This document shows, one piece after another, positions 12,201-26,264 of a stretch of DNA of 64,000 bases (position 1 is the stretch's first letter; every line of letters starts with the position of its first letter). The stretch covers positions 5,329,276 through 5,393,275 of the forward strand of contig JAQFVV010006245.1 of the NCBI GenBank assembly GCA_028023455.1, in the 5' to 3' direction. The stretch comes from Epiperipatus broadwayi (lineage: Eukaryota; Onychophora; Udeonychophora; Euonychophora; Peripatidae). Position numbers and translations under genes: made by a program. The notes beneath the pieces were generated by a model. The model worked only from the letters and a program-made list of their open reading frames with translations, did no database searches and was not told the origin of the DNA.

Positions 12201-14149
12201 ACATCCATCCCACAGACACATATAAAAGGGTATCACTAATGATATTATCATTTATGTAAATATTAGTTACAATTTTAAATAAATAAATTGAATAGTTGGG
12301 TATGAGGAAAAAATTTCAATAGTAAACTGTAATTTTAAATTATTCCTACTTTTTGTTGTTGTTTGTCCAAATTGATTAAATTGAAGAGTGAATTTTATTA
12401 AGATCCAAAAGTGATTAATTTATTTAATATACAAATTGTAATCTTTATTAAATAGAAAATAATGTAAGTCTTAATAATAACAATCTATAAAAACAAAATA
12501 ATTATATGGTGTATTACTCAAAATATGATCCAATATTTGACAAGCAAGTGACCAGCTAAGGACAACAGTTTCTTTCAATTATCCAAACAATTTTTGTTTA
12601 CTTTTCTCCCCTGGAAATCAATTCGGGAATCTTTAGCTTTTGATTCAGCCACTTTCATTGGTGTATAAATCTTCCCGTCATAATGCATATTAAACTACAA
12701 TATTTTTTGATAACAATAATTAAATTCTAAATGATGTTTATATTTAATTAAAATGAAATATTAGCCTGTCTAAATAGTAGGTATTGTAATGGATCCACCC
12801 ACAAAATAGTTTGCTCATTTAGGGGGAAATGATTACCCCATGATCAATAATGGCCAGAGGTGACTGTATACATGGTAGATTGACTCTAACAAAAAATGCT
12901 ATCTAATTGGTAATAGCCAACTAAATATAATTTTATTCTATACAATTTAATTATAATTTATAAAATTAATAAACTTAATTATAATATAATTAAATTATAT
13001 GTAATTTTTAAGTTATATTATAATACAATTTGTAATAGTTTTAAAACACATAATAACTTTTTGTATTTATTTTTAAAAAGTTATACATGTGACTTACTTC
13101 TGAAAATATATATAAAGGCTATCTGTGTATTATGAAAGGGTAGTAATGATGTATTTTAGATATGTAATTTAATGTATTTGGAGGAAAATTATCAAAAATT
13201 GTTAGTTGAAAATAAAGCTAAATAATTAGCCAAAAGGGAGGAATAAACTATTATGAATTTCAAACTTATAAAGATATACTAATTAAAATTTTCTAAGTGA
13301 AATTAATATATAAAGTAGGATGTGTCCCTTCTAAATTTGTATTAGTGATGTATAGTTTTATCTACTTTATATTAGTATTTATTATTTGGAGCAGTTTGAT
13401 ATTCTAAATTAAATTGAAGAGGAATGGATATATAATGGTTGAAATTATTTATGATTGGATATAGAATATATTGTAATATACTCAAGGAATAAAAATTTAT
13501 TGAATAATTTTGTAGTTTGTGTCCATGAAGAATGCTGAATTAATTATTTTACAAGCTGTGTATAGGAATAGACAGTTATTTTTATATGTATGCATACTTT
13601 ATCATTTAGTTTGCATTATTAAGGGCATAATTATCAAAAATATAGTTTAAAGTATATTAGAGAAATTTAGAAATAATAAACCATGTCTGAAGTTTATTAT
13701 TTGAATTTGGTAGTCTCCTATTGTAATATTGTACAAATATACTGTTATAAAAAATAATAAGATATATAAAATTGATTTTTGCATATTGAAAACGAGAACA
13801 ATTAAATCCTACAAAATTTTAATTAAAAACACTCATCTGTGAACAATTAATTAAATCAGATTCAAAAGAGACCTTGTAAAGTTTAAGCATTAAATAAGCA
13901 AAAACCTTTATCAGTTTGGAAAACAAACTATTACCATATAAGCAGAAGGTTAACAAATAAAAGGACTGATAAATTAGTTTAATTATTCATTTATTAATCA
14001 TTATTTTTAAAGATTCATTTAATACAAATTCTCTGTGCTGCTATATTAAAAGCAAAGATTTTAAGTTAAAATTGTTAAGCAACTACCAGTTTCTCTTTTA
14101 GTCCAACATTGAGAAACAGTCATTTTCTTTATATTTCTCCAACAGCTAT
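9278..14149. other. AT-rich non-coding stretch, no gene seen
   Basis: Only low-complexity sequence was recognised, including a C-run near 11366-11382 and many A/T runs. Open frames at 10419-10601 and 10604-10795 are Phe/Ile/Leu-rich AT artefacts. No tandem or inverted structure stood out. Confidence 0.55.
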
Positions 14150-16960
14150 GGATAAAATTTTATAAAAGCATATCATCATCAGGATGTATTGAGAAGCAAG
14201 ACTTATTTGTATTGTGATCTATACAAAATATGATTCTTGAAGAAAATTCATATGCAGTTGGAATATCTGTCATCTTTTCTATCCCATAATAAGTGAATTT
14301 TGACCTGGATGCCTAAAAATTGAAAGAAACATATTACTATGAAAATCTCATCAACACCACCTAGAAACATAAGTTCTTGTAATGCATTTTTATTCAATCT
14401 ATTTACTAATAGCAACATCATTTTCGATCTTTATTGAGTCTCTGCAGGAATAAATTTATTGCAGTTTCTTAATGCATAGCTTCTTCATATCACATTAACA
14501 TTTTTTTTTTTCATTTCATCCAATCATCTACATGAAATCTCTTTTGAGTCTTTTTTTTTTGGGGGGATTGGTTCAAAAGTTTAGCTATCTATTGATGATC
14601 TATTTTAGTAATATGTCCTATTCAACTCCATGTCATTTTTTAAATTTGTTCTTTCACCCAATTTATCACTTTCATTCCTTTAATTGTTATTTCTGAGATA
14701 TACCTCTACATTCTTTGTTGAGTGATCTGAAGTCTGTATCATTCTTTTTTAAATGTCTAAGATTTTTGTATAATAATTGATAAAACAGGTCTATTTAAAT
14801 CTTCCTTTTCAACATATAGGCATATTTCTTTTTGATATTCAATTATTGCATAGTAATTTGATTTCCTTTAATTAATGATTATCATTCTTTATTTTCATTT
14901 TCTGAAAAAATCCTTTGAACATTACTTCAATCTTTTTGGTATTTATGTTTAATGTTATTTCATTTGCTAACTTTTGCAACATTTTCTGCAATTCTGAAAT
15001 ATTATTGAAAATCAAACCACGTCATTTTGCAAAGTCTAAATAATCTCTATGTATTTTTATTTTTTAGCCTTTCATTTTAATCCACAAAAGTTTTGGCAAA
15101 ACTGTTGTAAAAGTTTTGGAGATATGAAACCATCTTGTCTTATACTTTTATCAATCTTAAGTTTCTTATTATTATCTTGCAATCTAGTCAGTGCTGTTGC
15201 ATTTTGATAACTATTCTTGAGAATATGATAAGAACTTGTATCTATTTCTTAATAGTTTAAAGTTTTAAAAATTGTGGAAATGCTTAAAAAATCAAATACT
15301 TTTTCATAATCTATAAATTAGAGTATAATGCCAAATTATATTTATTGTTTCTGTCTATAATTTCTCTCAGTATTTGGACATGATCAAAGCACTTTTTAAT
15401 TCATTGTAGTCATTTTAGTGGGTTTAAACTGAAAGTTCACTACAGATATATTTGTAATTATATTAATAAAGATTTTGAGAACAACTGGTAGAAGACTGAT
15501 AGGTCTGTAATTTCTAATACTTTCTTAAATATTAATATTACTATTGCATTTTTTCTGTTGCCTAGTATTTCTTATCAATTAGACATTTGGTATATAATTT
15601 TTTCAATATTTTTCTATTATTTCACCAGCTTTTTAAGATATCAGGTAATAATTTCTTCACTCCATAAAACTTTTTCCTTCTTCATTAAATTAATTGCATG
15701 TCACATCTTTTCATTTAAAATATTTAGCAATTCAGAAGATGCAGTGATTTTAGTTGTTAATTTGTTTTCTTATTCTTTATTACTATATAATTTACTGTAG
15801 AACTTTTCGACACATTTAATAGTTTCATATTTCATCTAATATCAAGATATTATTTTTTTAAAAATTAGCCTTTCTAATTCACAGTTACAATTTCTTATAT
15901 TATTATTAAATCTTTTTCATATCATATTGCAGACAAATAGTCAATTCTTATTATTAGGTTACTTTTAAATATTTTCATATTGCTTCATTTCTTCACTCAT
16001 TGTTTTGTCTCAGTGGAAAATTTATTTGTGAATTGTTCTTTTTTTTTTTTTTTTAACCAATATATTTATTATCATTTTTAGTATAGTATCAGCTACCTTC
16101 TTCTAGATTGCAGTTATATTTGAACTATTTTAAAGTTTTTATATTTTAAAACAATTAGCAAGTTCTAATTTAAATTTATTGGTGTTTCTGAAGGTTAGAA
16201 ATATGAACTGTTAATATTGTTTTTTAAAATCGTTTTTGGCTTTCTAGTTTTGCTTTATGTATCTTACAGCTCATTAATTGATCATCATTTCCTATATTGA
16301 ATATATTATAAACATTATAGTCTTACAAATATATATTCTCTTAGTCAAAATATAATTCAATTCTGCAATATTATTATTTAGACATTTCTATATCTATTTT
16401 TATTTGCTATTTTTTTCATAAAAAGAATACATAATATATCCTTTTTTTTTAAATTCCACAAGTTATTGTTCTTTTTCAAAGCTGTCACTGTAGCCAAATT
16501 TTGCCTGAGTACTTTTATCTTTCAATTATTTTTTATTTCTAGTATTAAGTATCCCATAACAATTTTAACATGTTGTTTGATCTGATTAAAAGCATTTGTA
16601 TATCCATATAAAAATCTACTTCTTTATACCAGTGAGAACTTGTAGAATCTAGAACCTAAATATCTGCATTTGGTATCTTATTAATCTGAATAATTAATCT
16701 TGTCATTTGCTCTGATACATCATCAATATTCACAATGTTATTTTTTCACTTTTTATTTATAATAAAATCCACTTCATATCTTAATACAATTCTTATGCCT
16801 TTCTAGTAAAGTGCATATCCATATTTTATACCAGTTGTCTCTTTGTCTTATTTTCTAACTTCACAAAGTCTGGCACTGTCCTGTTTACTATTATTTTGTC
16901 TTTCAGTTTATGTAATCTTATTTCACTTGAAAGTGATCTGTAGTTATAGCAGTTAAATTA
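14150..16960 (-). pseudogene. decayed RTE-type LINE (endonuclease and reverse transcriptase)
   Basis: The minus strand reads as a single-ORF non-LTR retrotransposon broken by many stops and frameshifts. In order from its 5' end: endonuclease start RSLSSEIRLHKLKD (about 16945-16899); endonuclease C-terminus QNELYFD, NVYNIFNIGNDDQLMSCKI (about 16370-16258; family pattern NEIDYIL...RFNIGSDHRMV); reverse transcriptase motif A FIDYEKVFD (15317-15282); motif B RQDGFISPKLLQQF (about 15140-15100; family pattern RQGDTISPKLF); a decayed catalytic region followed by NNISELQKMLQKLANE and NINTKKIEVM (about 15030-14930); and a tail HVDDWMK (about 14515; family pattern RPPxRWxDD). Such elements copy themselves by target-primed reverse transcription. 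The catalytic motifs are damaged, so this is an old dead copy. The 3' end is approximate. Confidence 0.85.
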
Positions 16961-18442
16961 AAGATTATCATTAAATGGCATTCTGGGTCCCAATAGAAGG
17001 ATTTTTAGCATGGTCTGTTTTTGGCAACCAACTATTATCTTGGCTGATAACTTTATAGCCCCCTAACAATAAAAGTCATAAATTGTGTCTGTCGTAGTTA
17101 TAATTATCTAAAAATATATCTTTCATATATATTTATTTTATCTTGAAAACAAGTCAATTGGTATTTGACTTAAGAACTATCAAGTAATAGAAGAAAGTTC
17201 ATAATATTTTTTGGTCTTAAATTCAGAAGTAAAAAGACAATAATGCAACATGCTGGTCATTGTACTTTAGTGAGCAACTCATTCATGTTCTTTTATCCTG
17301 TTACATAGTAATATCAAATGGAGTAGTATTAAAAATTTGCTCTGCCTAGTTTTTTTAAGGCTTCAAAGAAGAATGAATGGGTCTCTTTTCAGTTAACAGC
17401 AATAAAAATATATATTTATTTTTTTTAAATACAAATTATTGATTTTTATGATGTTTAAAATGTAAATTAAATTTATATTATTTTTTACAAACTATTATTT
17501 TGGATGTACTTCGGACTATTATATCTTTTATTGAAGAATATAGTAAGATGGTTAGTAGTTCTTAGGTATATTTCAAATTCAGGGTATTAATTTTAGAGTT
17601 TAGTTTCCTTATTTGAACAATAAACAATTGAGTTTACATATGCAACACTGATTATCAAACTACTTTGATAATTGTTTGTGTGGTTTTTATATAAATATAA
17701 ATAGCATTATGGGATTTTTATCGTATTGTTTTTTCTTGCTGATATCTTTTATTAAAATTTAATGTTAATTACTTTAAAGTTCAAATTTATTGATATATCA
17801 TCTTGCACTCCATCTCCACCCATCCATGAATAATATACTTAGTGTGTGTATATATATGTGTGTGTGTTTGTATCTGTAATTGTATGTTTAATCATAATCT
17901 AAACTCTTGGATTAAGTCAGAATCTGACACTATGATTATAGAAAATGACCGATTTTTTTTTTAGATGGAAAAAGATAGTAACTATCTAGATTATTTCTGA
18001 TTTATGTGGAAATCATATATGCCATGAGTCATTACTTTTATAATGATCAGCAAAAGAGATTTATCTTTTGTGGTTCAGCATGAAATATAATCATCATCAA
18101 GTTATACTTCACATATTTTGTACACCAAGAGGGTTTTAACATGTAGTATGTTTTTTTTTTTTTCTCTAACATATTTTATTAATTCTGATTTGATATATAT
18201 ATTGCATACTATTTTATATTTTTAACTTTATAAATGTGAATTTTATTTATTATGTATGTGTATCTATGATGTTTATTAAATTATCTGATTGGATTGGCTA
18301 TGATAGTTAATTTTGATATCTAGTTCTGTACTATTTTTAGATTATCTTTTTTACTGTATAAATATAATGATGGGGAAACTTTTTGTATTTATTTTCACTG
18401 GAAGAAAATGAAACAAAACGAAACAATGTAAATTTGGACATC
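16961..18442. other. AT-rich non-coding stretch
   Basis: No gene seen. A small TG/TA microsatellite lies at about 17845-17872. The first 100 bp may be the 5' leader of the minus-strand RTE relic. Confidence 0.55.
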
Positions 18443-18458
18443 TAAATGGAAAAATTGT

Positions 18459-20252
18459 CAAGCGAATGTCCAAGCCTATTGCAATTCAACTCGACATATC
18501 AGAGGCATTCGACTCTGTCAACATTCTCAAACTTCTTGTTCTATTAAGTGAAATCAACATTCTTTCTCAAATTATCCAGATCATAGAAAATCTGCTTAAC
18601 AATAGACAAAATCACATCACCCTGAATGGATGCTATACTAACGGTTTCCAACCCGTTATTTCCATTCCACAAGGTTCCCCACACAGCGCCCTGCTGTTCA
18701 TCTGTTATTTAAATCCGCTTTTAAAAAACATAGAAAATTCTTTCCCAGGAATATACATATCCAGAATTAAGAGATCGCTCAAGGCATTCACATATATGGA
18801 CGACATCTTGGTTATTCTTCCATCCCAAAAATTCCTACCAAAGCTATACCATATAATAGACAATTTCTCATTGTCATCTCATCTTAAATTCAACCCCAAG
18901 AAATCCTCTGTGTGGAAAATTCTTTTGGGAAAAACAATAACCTCAAGATTTCTCATCAAGCCACAAGAATTTCTGGGCTTTCCTATTTACCTTTCTCAAT
19001 CTTCAATGTCAAGACAGATACAAAATACTTTAATAGATTCTACCTCTAAAATAATTCAAACTCTCTTGAAAAGTATATTTGTCATTACAAGGAAAGGTAA
19101 CACTTCTCAACATGAAAGTCACGTCAAGAATTGCATACTATCTGCCGATTATTACCATTTCAAAAAGCCTTTCCCAAAAGGATTAACAGCTTATGCTCCA
19201 AACTTTTCTGGAAGAACAGCACCACATCAATTAGCATGTCCAAAATGCAAGTACATCGTAAATTCAATGGGATGTCCTTCCACTCCATTGATGCAATTAT
19301 TTTTCAAAAATCTTTTACATTAATTATTAACCTGATGAAAAAACACGAATCAATAATTTTCAGTGAACCAATTCAACCTACAGACCGTCCTCTGCCTCAT
19401 AAAATGTGCTGGCTGGATCAACTGCTCTGGACACTTAACCAGCATTTAACTATAGACCAAAAATTACAAAAATCAAAAATTATCATCTGGGAGGCGTACA
19501 GTATAATTAATCCCAATTATCCCACAATTACTTTAAATCTTGGCTTCACCAACTACAAATTAACAACAATTTTTAAATTTCTCACTCTTGAGCCCAAATA
19601 CCTTAATCTCATTATTAAAATAAACTTAGAAGCCATGCCCACAAATAAATTCCTTCATTTCAAAAGATTCTACGATAAGATAGACCTTTTTGTCAAATAT
19701 GTAAAAGGCAAGAAGAATCATTCAACCATATAATATACTCATGCCCTGGGCTCAGTAAAATAAATTTAGCCATATACCAAAACTTAAAGGTGGATTACTA
19801 TAAAATCATGTCTATAAGGGAAGCCTTACAAACTAAACAGTTTCCTATTATTAGACTTTCCATCTTTATTGTACATGCTATATGGAATGTTAGATGTAAG
19901 CTATTGTTCACAGTGCCTGTCCTGAACCAGTCAGTCTTTTCATGAACATTATTAGGAAAGTAAAAAACAGAGACTTTATCATTGCATCAAAATTCATGTA
20001 TAATGAAACGTGGAAGTTACTTAATATACCAGATCCACCGAATCATTAGTAGCTAAGCAAAAGATGAATAATAGATTCAATTTGCATCAATGCTGATAGG
20101 TGAGTGGTAAAGCTACATCAGTTTACTATTATTTATCAGAAGATAATCAGTATACCAATGGTCCCAGACTGTTGATGATGTGTAAAACATAATGTTTTCT
20201 GTCTTTTATAAGCATGTAAACATTATTTTTCATAAATAAAAGCTTTTGAGAT
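18459..20252 (+). mobile_element. 5'-truncated L1/Tx1-like non-LTR retrotransposon with 16-bp target duplication
   Basis: The insertion is bounded by a perfect direct repeat TAAATGGAAAAATTGT at 18443-18458 and 20253-20268. The endonuclease and early reverse transcriptase motifs are missing (5' truncation). What remains is palm motifs, thumb/connector region, a C-terminal zinc knuckle, and a short 3' UTR with AATAAA at 20235-20240. There is no poly(A) tail. The C-terminal layout (segment resembling RLLPFQKAFPKRINSL, FWKN, then CCHC knuckle) is typical of the L1/Tx1 group. The catalytic box is YMDD rather than the usual (F/Y)ADD. The clade call is by eye only. Confidence 0.88.
18466..20049 (+). 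pseudogene. reverse transcriptase ORF remnant (frameshifted)
   Basis: Encodes the central and C-terminal part of a LINE polymerase that would reverse-transcribe element RNA at a nicked target. Frame 1, from the Met at 18466, has motif A LDISEAFD (18490-18513), motif B PQGSP (18667-18681), catalytic YMDD (18793-18804) and EFLGFPI (near 18965). The homologous reading then shifts to the frame of 19131-19690 (RLLPFQKAFPKRINSL, KLFWKN). It shifts again at about 19688 to a CX2CX8HX4C zinc knuckle (19691-19744) and to AIWNVRCKLLF, and once more to a segment ending at the TAG at 20047-20049. Three frame changes make it non-functional. The Met is probably internal, since the element starts only 7 bp upstream. 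The YMDD box is itself intact. Confidence 0.85.
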
Positions 20253-20268
20253 TAAATGGAAAAATTGT

Positions 20269-21414
20269 TATTTGACTTCCCATACAATTGAACCCATAGT
20301 TAATAATCATATGTACGACTTTTAAATATAACACATATATATTGCATGTGTGTTGAGCTAATTAATTATAGACAGATCATTTGGTTAGAAGTATTGCTAC
20401 TTGATTGCCATGCAGAAATAAATATAAAAATAAGATCCAAATATTAACTAAGTACTCAAGACCCAGTATTTTATTAATTAAAGTAAAACAAGATCTTGAA
20501 ATTGAAGAAGAGGAATATGAATATATTAACTAACAATAACATGTTTGAGTCATAATAATTTAATCATGAAGTTTTTTTTATTACTTTCACAACTGCAACT
20601 ATTATTCATCACACATTTGTTACTAGGAGAACAATTAAACTGCAAGAGTATCAGACATTCACAGAATATGTTTTTACAATAAATTAATCATTCATTAAAA
20701 ATGTAAATGACACTGAAGTAAATTATCTGTTACTTTCATTGATTCATTCATATTTATATGTACACTATTACGGGCATAAAATGAATAATATAACAATTGA
20801 TTCAGTTAGTGAGCAATATTTTATTTATAATATAAAATTGAAAAATTTCAAAAACTATACATATATTCCGCATTTAGGTTTTTATTATTTAAGATGAAAT
20901 TGCTTGATTTATGAGATTTTTGTGGATTGTTTTAATTGAAGGTGTGGTTATAATTTAATTACGTTATTCTCTTTTTAAGTTGACACAAGCTTTCTGCATA
21001 ATTTAATTTCCTCACTGTTTTATGAGTTCATTTTTAAAGAAAAAACATGCAATTAATCTTCTTTGTAAGTGATGATACTGTTTGGTTACTGTACTTTATA
21101 TATATTAAGCAATATGGTTTGATTTATCAAACCTTTTTATTTACTATGATAAGATTCTTTCTCTTTGAACACTGAAGATAATTAGAACTTCCTTATAAAA
21201 GTTTATTTTAAAAAATATAATTTTGTATTCTTATATATTTATTTAGAGAGCTGTTTTTGATTATATACAAAGTCTTAATACTGCTCTGTCCTGTTTAGTT
21301 ATTCTTACCTACCAGAAATTACATATTAAGATATTATTTTTATTATGTTGCAGAATTTTATGAACTGTTATGAGTTTGAACTCAAGAGTTAAATTTTTGT
21401 TTAATGATGTGAAA
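20269..21414. other. AT-rich non-coding stretch, no gene seen
   Basis: Nothing recognisable beyond A/T runs and short ATATAT tracts. Confidence 0.55.
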
Positions 21415-21500
21415 GTGGCCCTGAGTAGTTTAGTGCAATGGTAGAATGTTGGACTCAAGAACTAAAAGTCCATGGTAGAAGTTTAACTCTATCATTTTCT
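21415..21500 (+). mobile_element. old tRNA-derived SINE head
   Basis: tRNA-like order of elements: an A-box-like TAGTTTAGTGCAATGGTAGA, an anticodon-like arm GGACT/AGTCC with an oversized loop, and a T-arm GTAGA/TCTAT around a B-box-like AAGTTTAACTC. The string GTCCATGG after the anticodon arm is shared with 45138-45205, suggesting one family. The body probably continues to about 21560. No target duplication was resolved and the loop sizes rule out a working tRNA. Confidence 0.5.
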
Positions 21501-21868
21501 ACATTCAAACATCACATGACCTGCTGAATAATAAATCATTGTATTACTATATGAAGAAATCACCTGTTGCTTGATCATAGGCTTGAGGTAAATGGTCTGA
21601 ACCTCCTTGAAAAATGCAGTAACTTGTGAGTTGTTGTCTACAATATATGATTTGAATTTCACATAAATTTCAGTAACTAGAAATCAAATTATGTCATTAT
21701 CTTATTGTTAACCAGGTTTCAAAATTTTATGAACTATTCAAACTGAATATCATTCTCTTTAGTGTTCTAAAAAAAAAAAAAAAAGGCAAACCCTAATAAT
21801 TATGTTTATTTAGATCTTTCAAAATTATCTTTCCTTTTGAAATATTCTCACATATAGGAATGTGTATA

Positions 21869-22743
21869 CACCTGGATCTCGTTTTACGCGATAGATAGGT
21901 TCCTCAGAAAACACGCGCAAATGAAATCACACAAAAATAGACATAACTTACATTGAAAAAGGGGGGATATGGTCTGTGATTTTTCAAAATTCGCGTAAAA
22001 GCAAAGCACCAATGTAAACTTACTTTAAAATTCATGCAAAAAAAAAGAAAAATAAGGAAATAAAATATGACTAATAAAAAATTTCAAATTTGAAAAAAAT
22101 TGATATAAGACAAACTTTTTTAAACTATAACATTTAATTTTATTCAAAATAATATATTTTTATGCATAATTTACAGTACAGTAATTTACATTTTTTTATA
22201 CACGTTTTAATTATTATGATTTTCTGGTGACAATGTAATTAGTAATTAATCTTTGAGAAGATGATTTTATTAATTGTTTACGAAGCTCGCGATATCCAGA
22301 CATACAACCATTTAGCTCTCGTTGGAATTTAAGAGCACATTAATGATCAATGTCATTAATAAGAAAATAATAATTGATTACGTTCTTTTTTAAAAAGCAA
22401 AAACAGAATATGATTTAAAATGCAAAATTAACACGCACAATGTTTGAACAAATTTACATTATAATCTTGTAAAATTTAATATTTGTATACATGAAATGTG
22501 GAAATCATGATTTTAATTTCATTATTGCATAAAATCTTACTATTATAAAGCACTGAAAATATTGAAATTACTAAGATGAAAGTCGAATTCCAATAATGTG
22601 CTATTACTTTCAATATAACATAAGTGCGCAAAATTTATTATTTAAAGTAATAGCGCATTATCGGAAATCGACTTCTGGTGAAACATGAATCGTGTAACTT
22701 CAAAATCGTGTTAAATAAGTCCGCGTAAAAAGAGACCCAGGTG
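21869..22743. mobile_element. Tigger/pogo-like Tc1-mariner MITE, copy 1
   Basis: Flanked by TA on both sides (21867-21868 and 22744-22745). The terminal inverted repeats are CACCTGGATCTCGTTTTACG and the complement of CGTAAAAAGAGACCCAGGTG. The subterminal wording (GGTTCCTCAGAAAAC, then CACAAAAATAGAC) is shared with copies 2 and 3. Length 875 bp, no ORF, so it must be moved by a transposase from elsewhere. TA duplication and a CGTTTTACGCG-type terminus are typical of Tigger/pogo elements; the exact family is not identified. Confidence 0.85.
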
Positions 22744-22745
22744 TA

Positions 22746-25700
22746 TATATATGTATCATTAAATTCTCTTCACCCTAGATAAAATTTTTATGTAATCAGA
22801 TCTTTTCTACTTCATAAGATAATATGATCATATAATATTCCTTGATTACACACCATATTTAATTTTATTTCATTATATATTTATTAATTATCCTTTTATA
22901 ATATTTAGACAATTATTTTAACTTGAGATGTAATAATTTTTGATTGAAATTGGTAGATTTAAATATGGATGGGAAATTTTTTAGATGAGAGTGCAAGGTG
23001 ATTATATAGATACCCGTAAGTCCTCTAACTTCATCCATGAATAAAATTAGAAATATGAATGATATAATTAAATTTGCTTTAATTAATGGGACATAAAAAA
23101 GTAATATTCATTTGAACAAAATGTGTCTTCTCTGAATTGTTCTCTAAGAGATTTCAATATATGATACATCACTTTTTTTTTTTTGAGTAATTGAAATATA
23201 AATGTGTAAATATAATGTATGATTTCTTTTGTTATTGAATCTTACAGGACTTTCCAATCAATTGACCATTATAATTTATTTATATTTTTTAGGAAATATA
23301 ATTAGTAGAATCACTACATTTTATTATATGCATTCACATTGAAAAATAAAATCAAAATATTTATGGTTATATATTTGAAACAACTTGCAAATTCAAAATC
23401 CAGTGAATTTTTTAGATATTAAAAAAAAAGTCATTGTCATTTTATGATATATGTCTTGGAAGTCATCCAGAATGAAAAATGACCACATGAATTCTGAAAT
23501 TCCAGATAATTTATTTTTAAACTATTGTAAAAATTTTGTCATCTCATGATGAGACTAAATCTGAAAAAAAAAAAAGACAAGCCGCTTGAGAAGAATCATA
23601 TTAATTATTAATTAATAATTTAAAAATAAATAATAAATTTTAATAACTTTGAAGTCAAAAATTTGTATTCTCTTTAAAAAATAATATTGATCTTTAATCT
23701 GTATTAAATAATCAGTGACATTCTTTTTGTGTATGTGAAAATGTTTTGGAATATTAGTATTAAATGTTCAATCTGATTTAAAGGTAAACTGCTAATTTAA
23801 AGTAAAATAAAAATACAAGATTATCAGTGCCACTACTAGACAAACTATCAAAAACTTAATCTACTATCATGATTTCCTATGTAAATACAACAGCATACAC
23901 ATGCTTAAATACATTTACAAACTATCTATATTCCAAATCTATTTTCTGCCCATATTTTGTATTACTTGAAGTTTTCATCAGAATGACAGTTTCAGAACCA
24001 TATTTATTAATCATGTTAATTTTTTTTCTCATTTCATTATTCTTAAAGAAACAGTTTCATTGGCATTGACAAGATGGTCATTACCTTAAGCTTTTATAGT
24101 ATGTTCCTTTAATATATGGTCATAAAAGTTGACTATTGAATAGTAATTATTGTTTTTGATGCTCTGCCTATTATTTATATTGTCTTCTAACGCTGATTCT
24201 CTTATACTCATTTGATCATATTTATTTTCCATATTCCTTTGCTGTGATATTATTACAATGTATAACAGGGACTGAAAACTATTCAAACTATCATTACTTG
24301 GCAATTAGCAAGCTTTATGAAAAATGTTCTTTCCTTCATTGATATATTTATTCTCAAATTTTGATAACAATTTTGACTGATAATTTTTAAATTTGAAACT
24401 TTATTTATTTTTATCTCAACTATATATTTTAAATTTATTTATTTTTTCTTTAATTTATTGACTGAGTCTCTGTTATTTAATTATATGTAACATTTGCACC
24501 ACACTTTCAAAATAAGATTATTATTTTTTACATAAAACATAATGTACAAAGTTGTATTTTATTTTGTGTTTTTTTTTTAAGTTGCATAATTTCAATCACC
24601 CATGTATCTGTGACCTAGATAATGAAAACATTTGTGAATATCATTAATATTTCTCATCTTATTCATGAAAGACTATATTGCCGTAGACATAGGACAATAT
24701 ATTTAAACTTAATCTGTGGAGTTTTTTGTATGGTGTTTATACTATTTTACATTATTTATCTTTTATATATACAGATTATTTCTTATAGAGAGATTCATTT
24801 TACTTAAGAAAATGATATTAAGTACATATTCTGAGTATAATTGGAATATAAATTCTAATATATAGATTTGAATTATAAGAAGCTTTTAAATTATATATGT
24901 GTATGCAAATAGCAATTGGGACTGAGTAGTTATTTTACTAAATATTTTGATACTCATTATTTATAATATAATTTTGAGATGACATCTATTTTGATTCTGA
25001 TATCATTATCCTGAATTCATGCCCAAGATAGTAAATTCAGATCTTTATAGTTTTTGCAATTTTTTTTTATAAAAATAAAAAATTTTATTATATTTTTATG
25101 TAAATATAATTTGTTTATAAAATATCTTCATTTATTCATTTCATTTAAACATCCTTAAAATTATGATTGTAGTTTATAAATATTACTTTAAAATACTAAA
25201 AAATCATTTTTAATAAAATGAACAAATGAAAGGAAAAAAAACTGCAATCAAAGCAAAATAGAGAGAAAGTGATTTTTTTTTTCTGTTTATCAAAAACTTT
25301 TTTATATATTTCTCAAACTAAATGTTTTACTCTCTGTGAATTTAATAGCTTATTTTGAATGTTTTTTTTAATGTTTATATTTGCTTCAAAAGAAGCATTC
25401 AATAAAAAAAAAAAAAAAAGATATGAAATCACTAGACATCTATATAGATACAAAAGAATTTAAATAACCATTTCAAATAAATTCTAAAGCAAAATAGTAT
25501 AATAGCCAAACCACTAACATCCTGATGAATCAAAGAAACAGCATGACTGCTGAACTTGTTTCAACTAGTTTGGAGAAAGAAGTGTATATTATAGTTTGGC
25601 AGTAAATTATTGAACTGCAATTCAGTATCAACTAAAAATAATATGCTTTCATAATAATATTTTATCCAAAAAATTTTATTTTGCATGAAGGTGTCAAAAT

Positions 25701-26264
25701 TATGTCATTTGGTATTTTGAATATTATTTAAAGTTATTATTATAAATGAGATTTGGAATAGGTTTTTAAAAATAAAAAAAGAAATAGGTAAATTCTTAAG
25801 AGTGATAAGAAAAAATCTACTTAAAGCAAATAAAAAGTAAATCTCATTACATTATAATAAGATTAAGTATCAAAGCTTATTACAAGCACTGGGTGGTACA
25901 ATGATTTGCATATATAATCTGCGATTCAGTTTCAGGCTAGAGCTACATTTTTTTCGGCTAACTGAAGATTTTTTAAAGCCAGCTCAGGACCTTTTCAACT
26001 AATCAATCTATAAGCTTTCCAGAATTGATCAACAAATAAATATCTAGTATAATAATAAACAATTAAATTGGCAAGTATTTATGAATTAATACTAATTTCA
26101 ATTACCATATTAGTTGAGCTATTCTATGCAGTGTACTTAGTAAGCCTGCATGATATAGTTTTAAAATAATTAATCCTACACATTCTATCATTTAATGTAA
26201 GACAAACAAATATCTTGTAAGTATATATGTAGATACACTTGTTGTTGTTTTCCTGAAGGTTTAT
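22746..26264. other. AT-rich non-coding stretch, no supported gene
   Basis: Several open frames of 60-75 codons (for example 23869-24069 plus, 24086-24304 minus, 24622-24807 plus) have no recognised domain, no conserved neighbour and A/T-driven composition. A weak tRNA-like patch lies near 25885-25945. No structured repeats stood out. Confidence 0.5.

Noticed and set aside
24086-24304. 72-codon minus-strand open frame with protein-like wording
   Set aside because: No recognised domain, no similar copy in the window and no splice or promoter context; the length is within chance for this many frames.
25885-25945. tRNA-like patch (GCACTGGGTGGTACAATGAT)
   Set aside because: Only a vague A-box resemblance; no B box or foldable arms.
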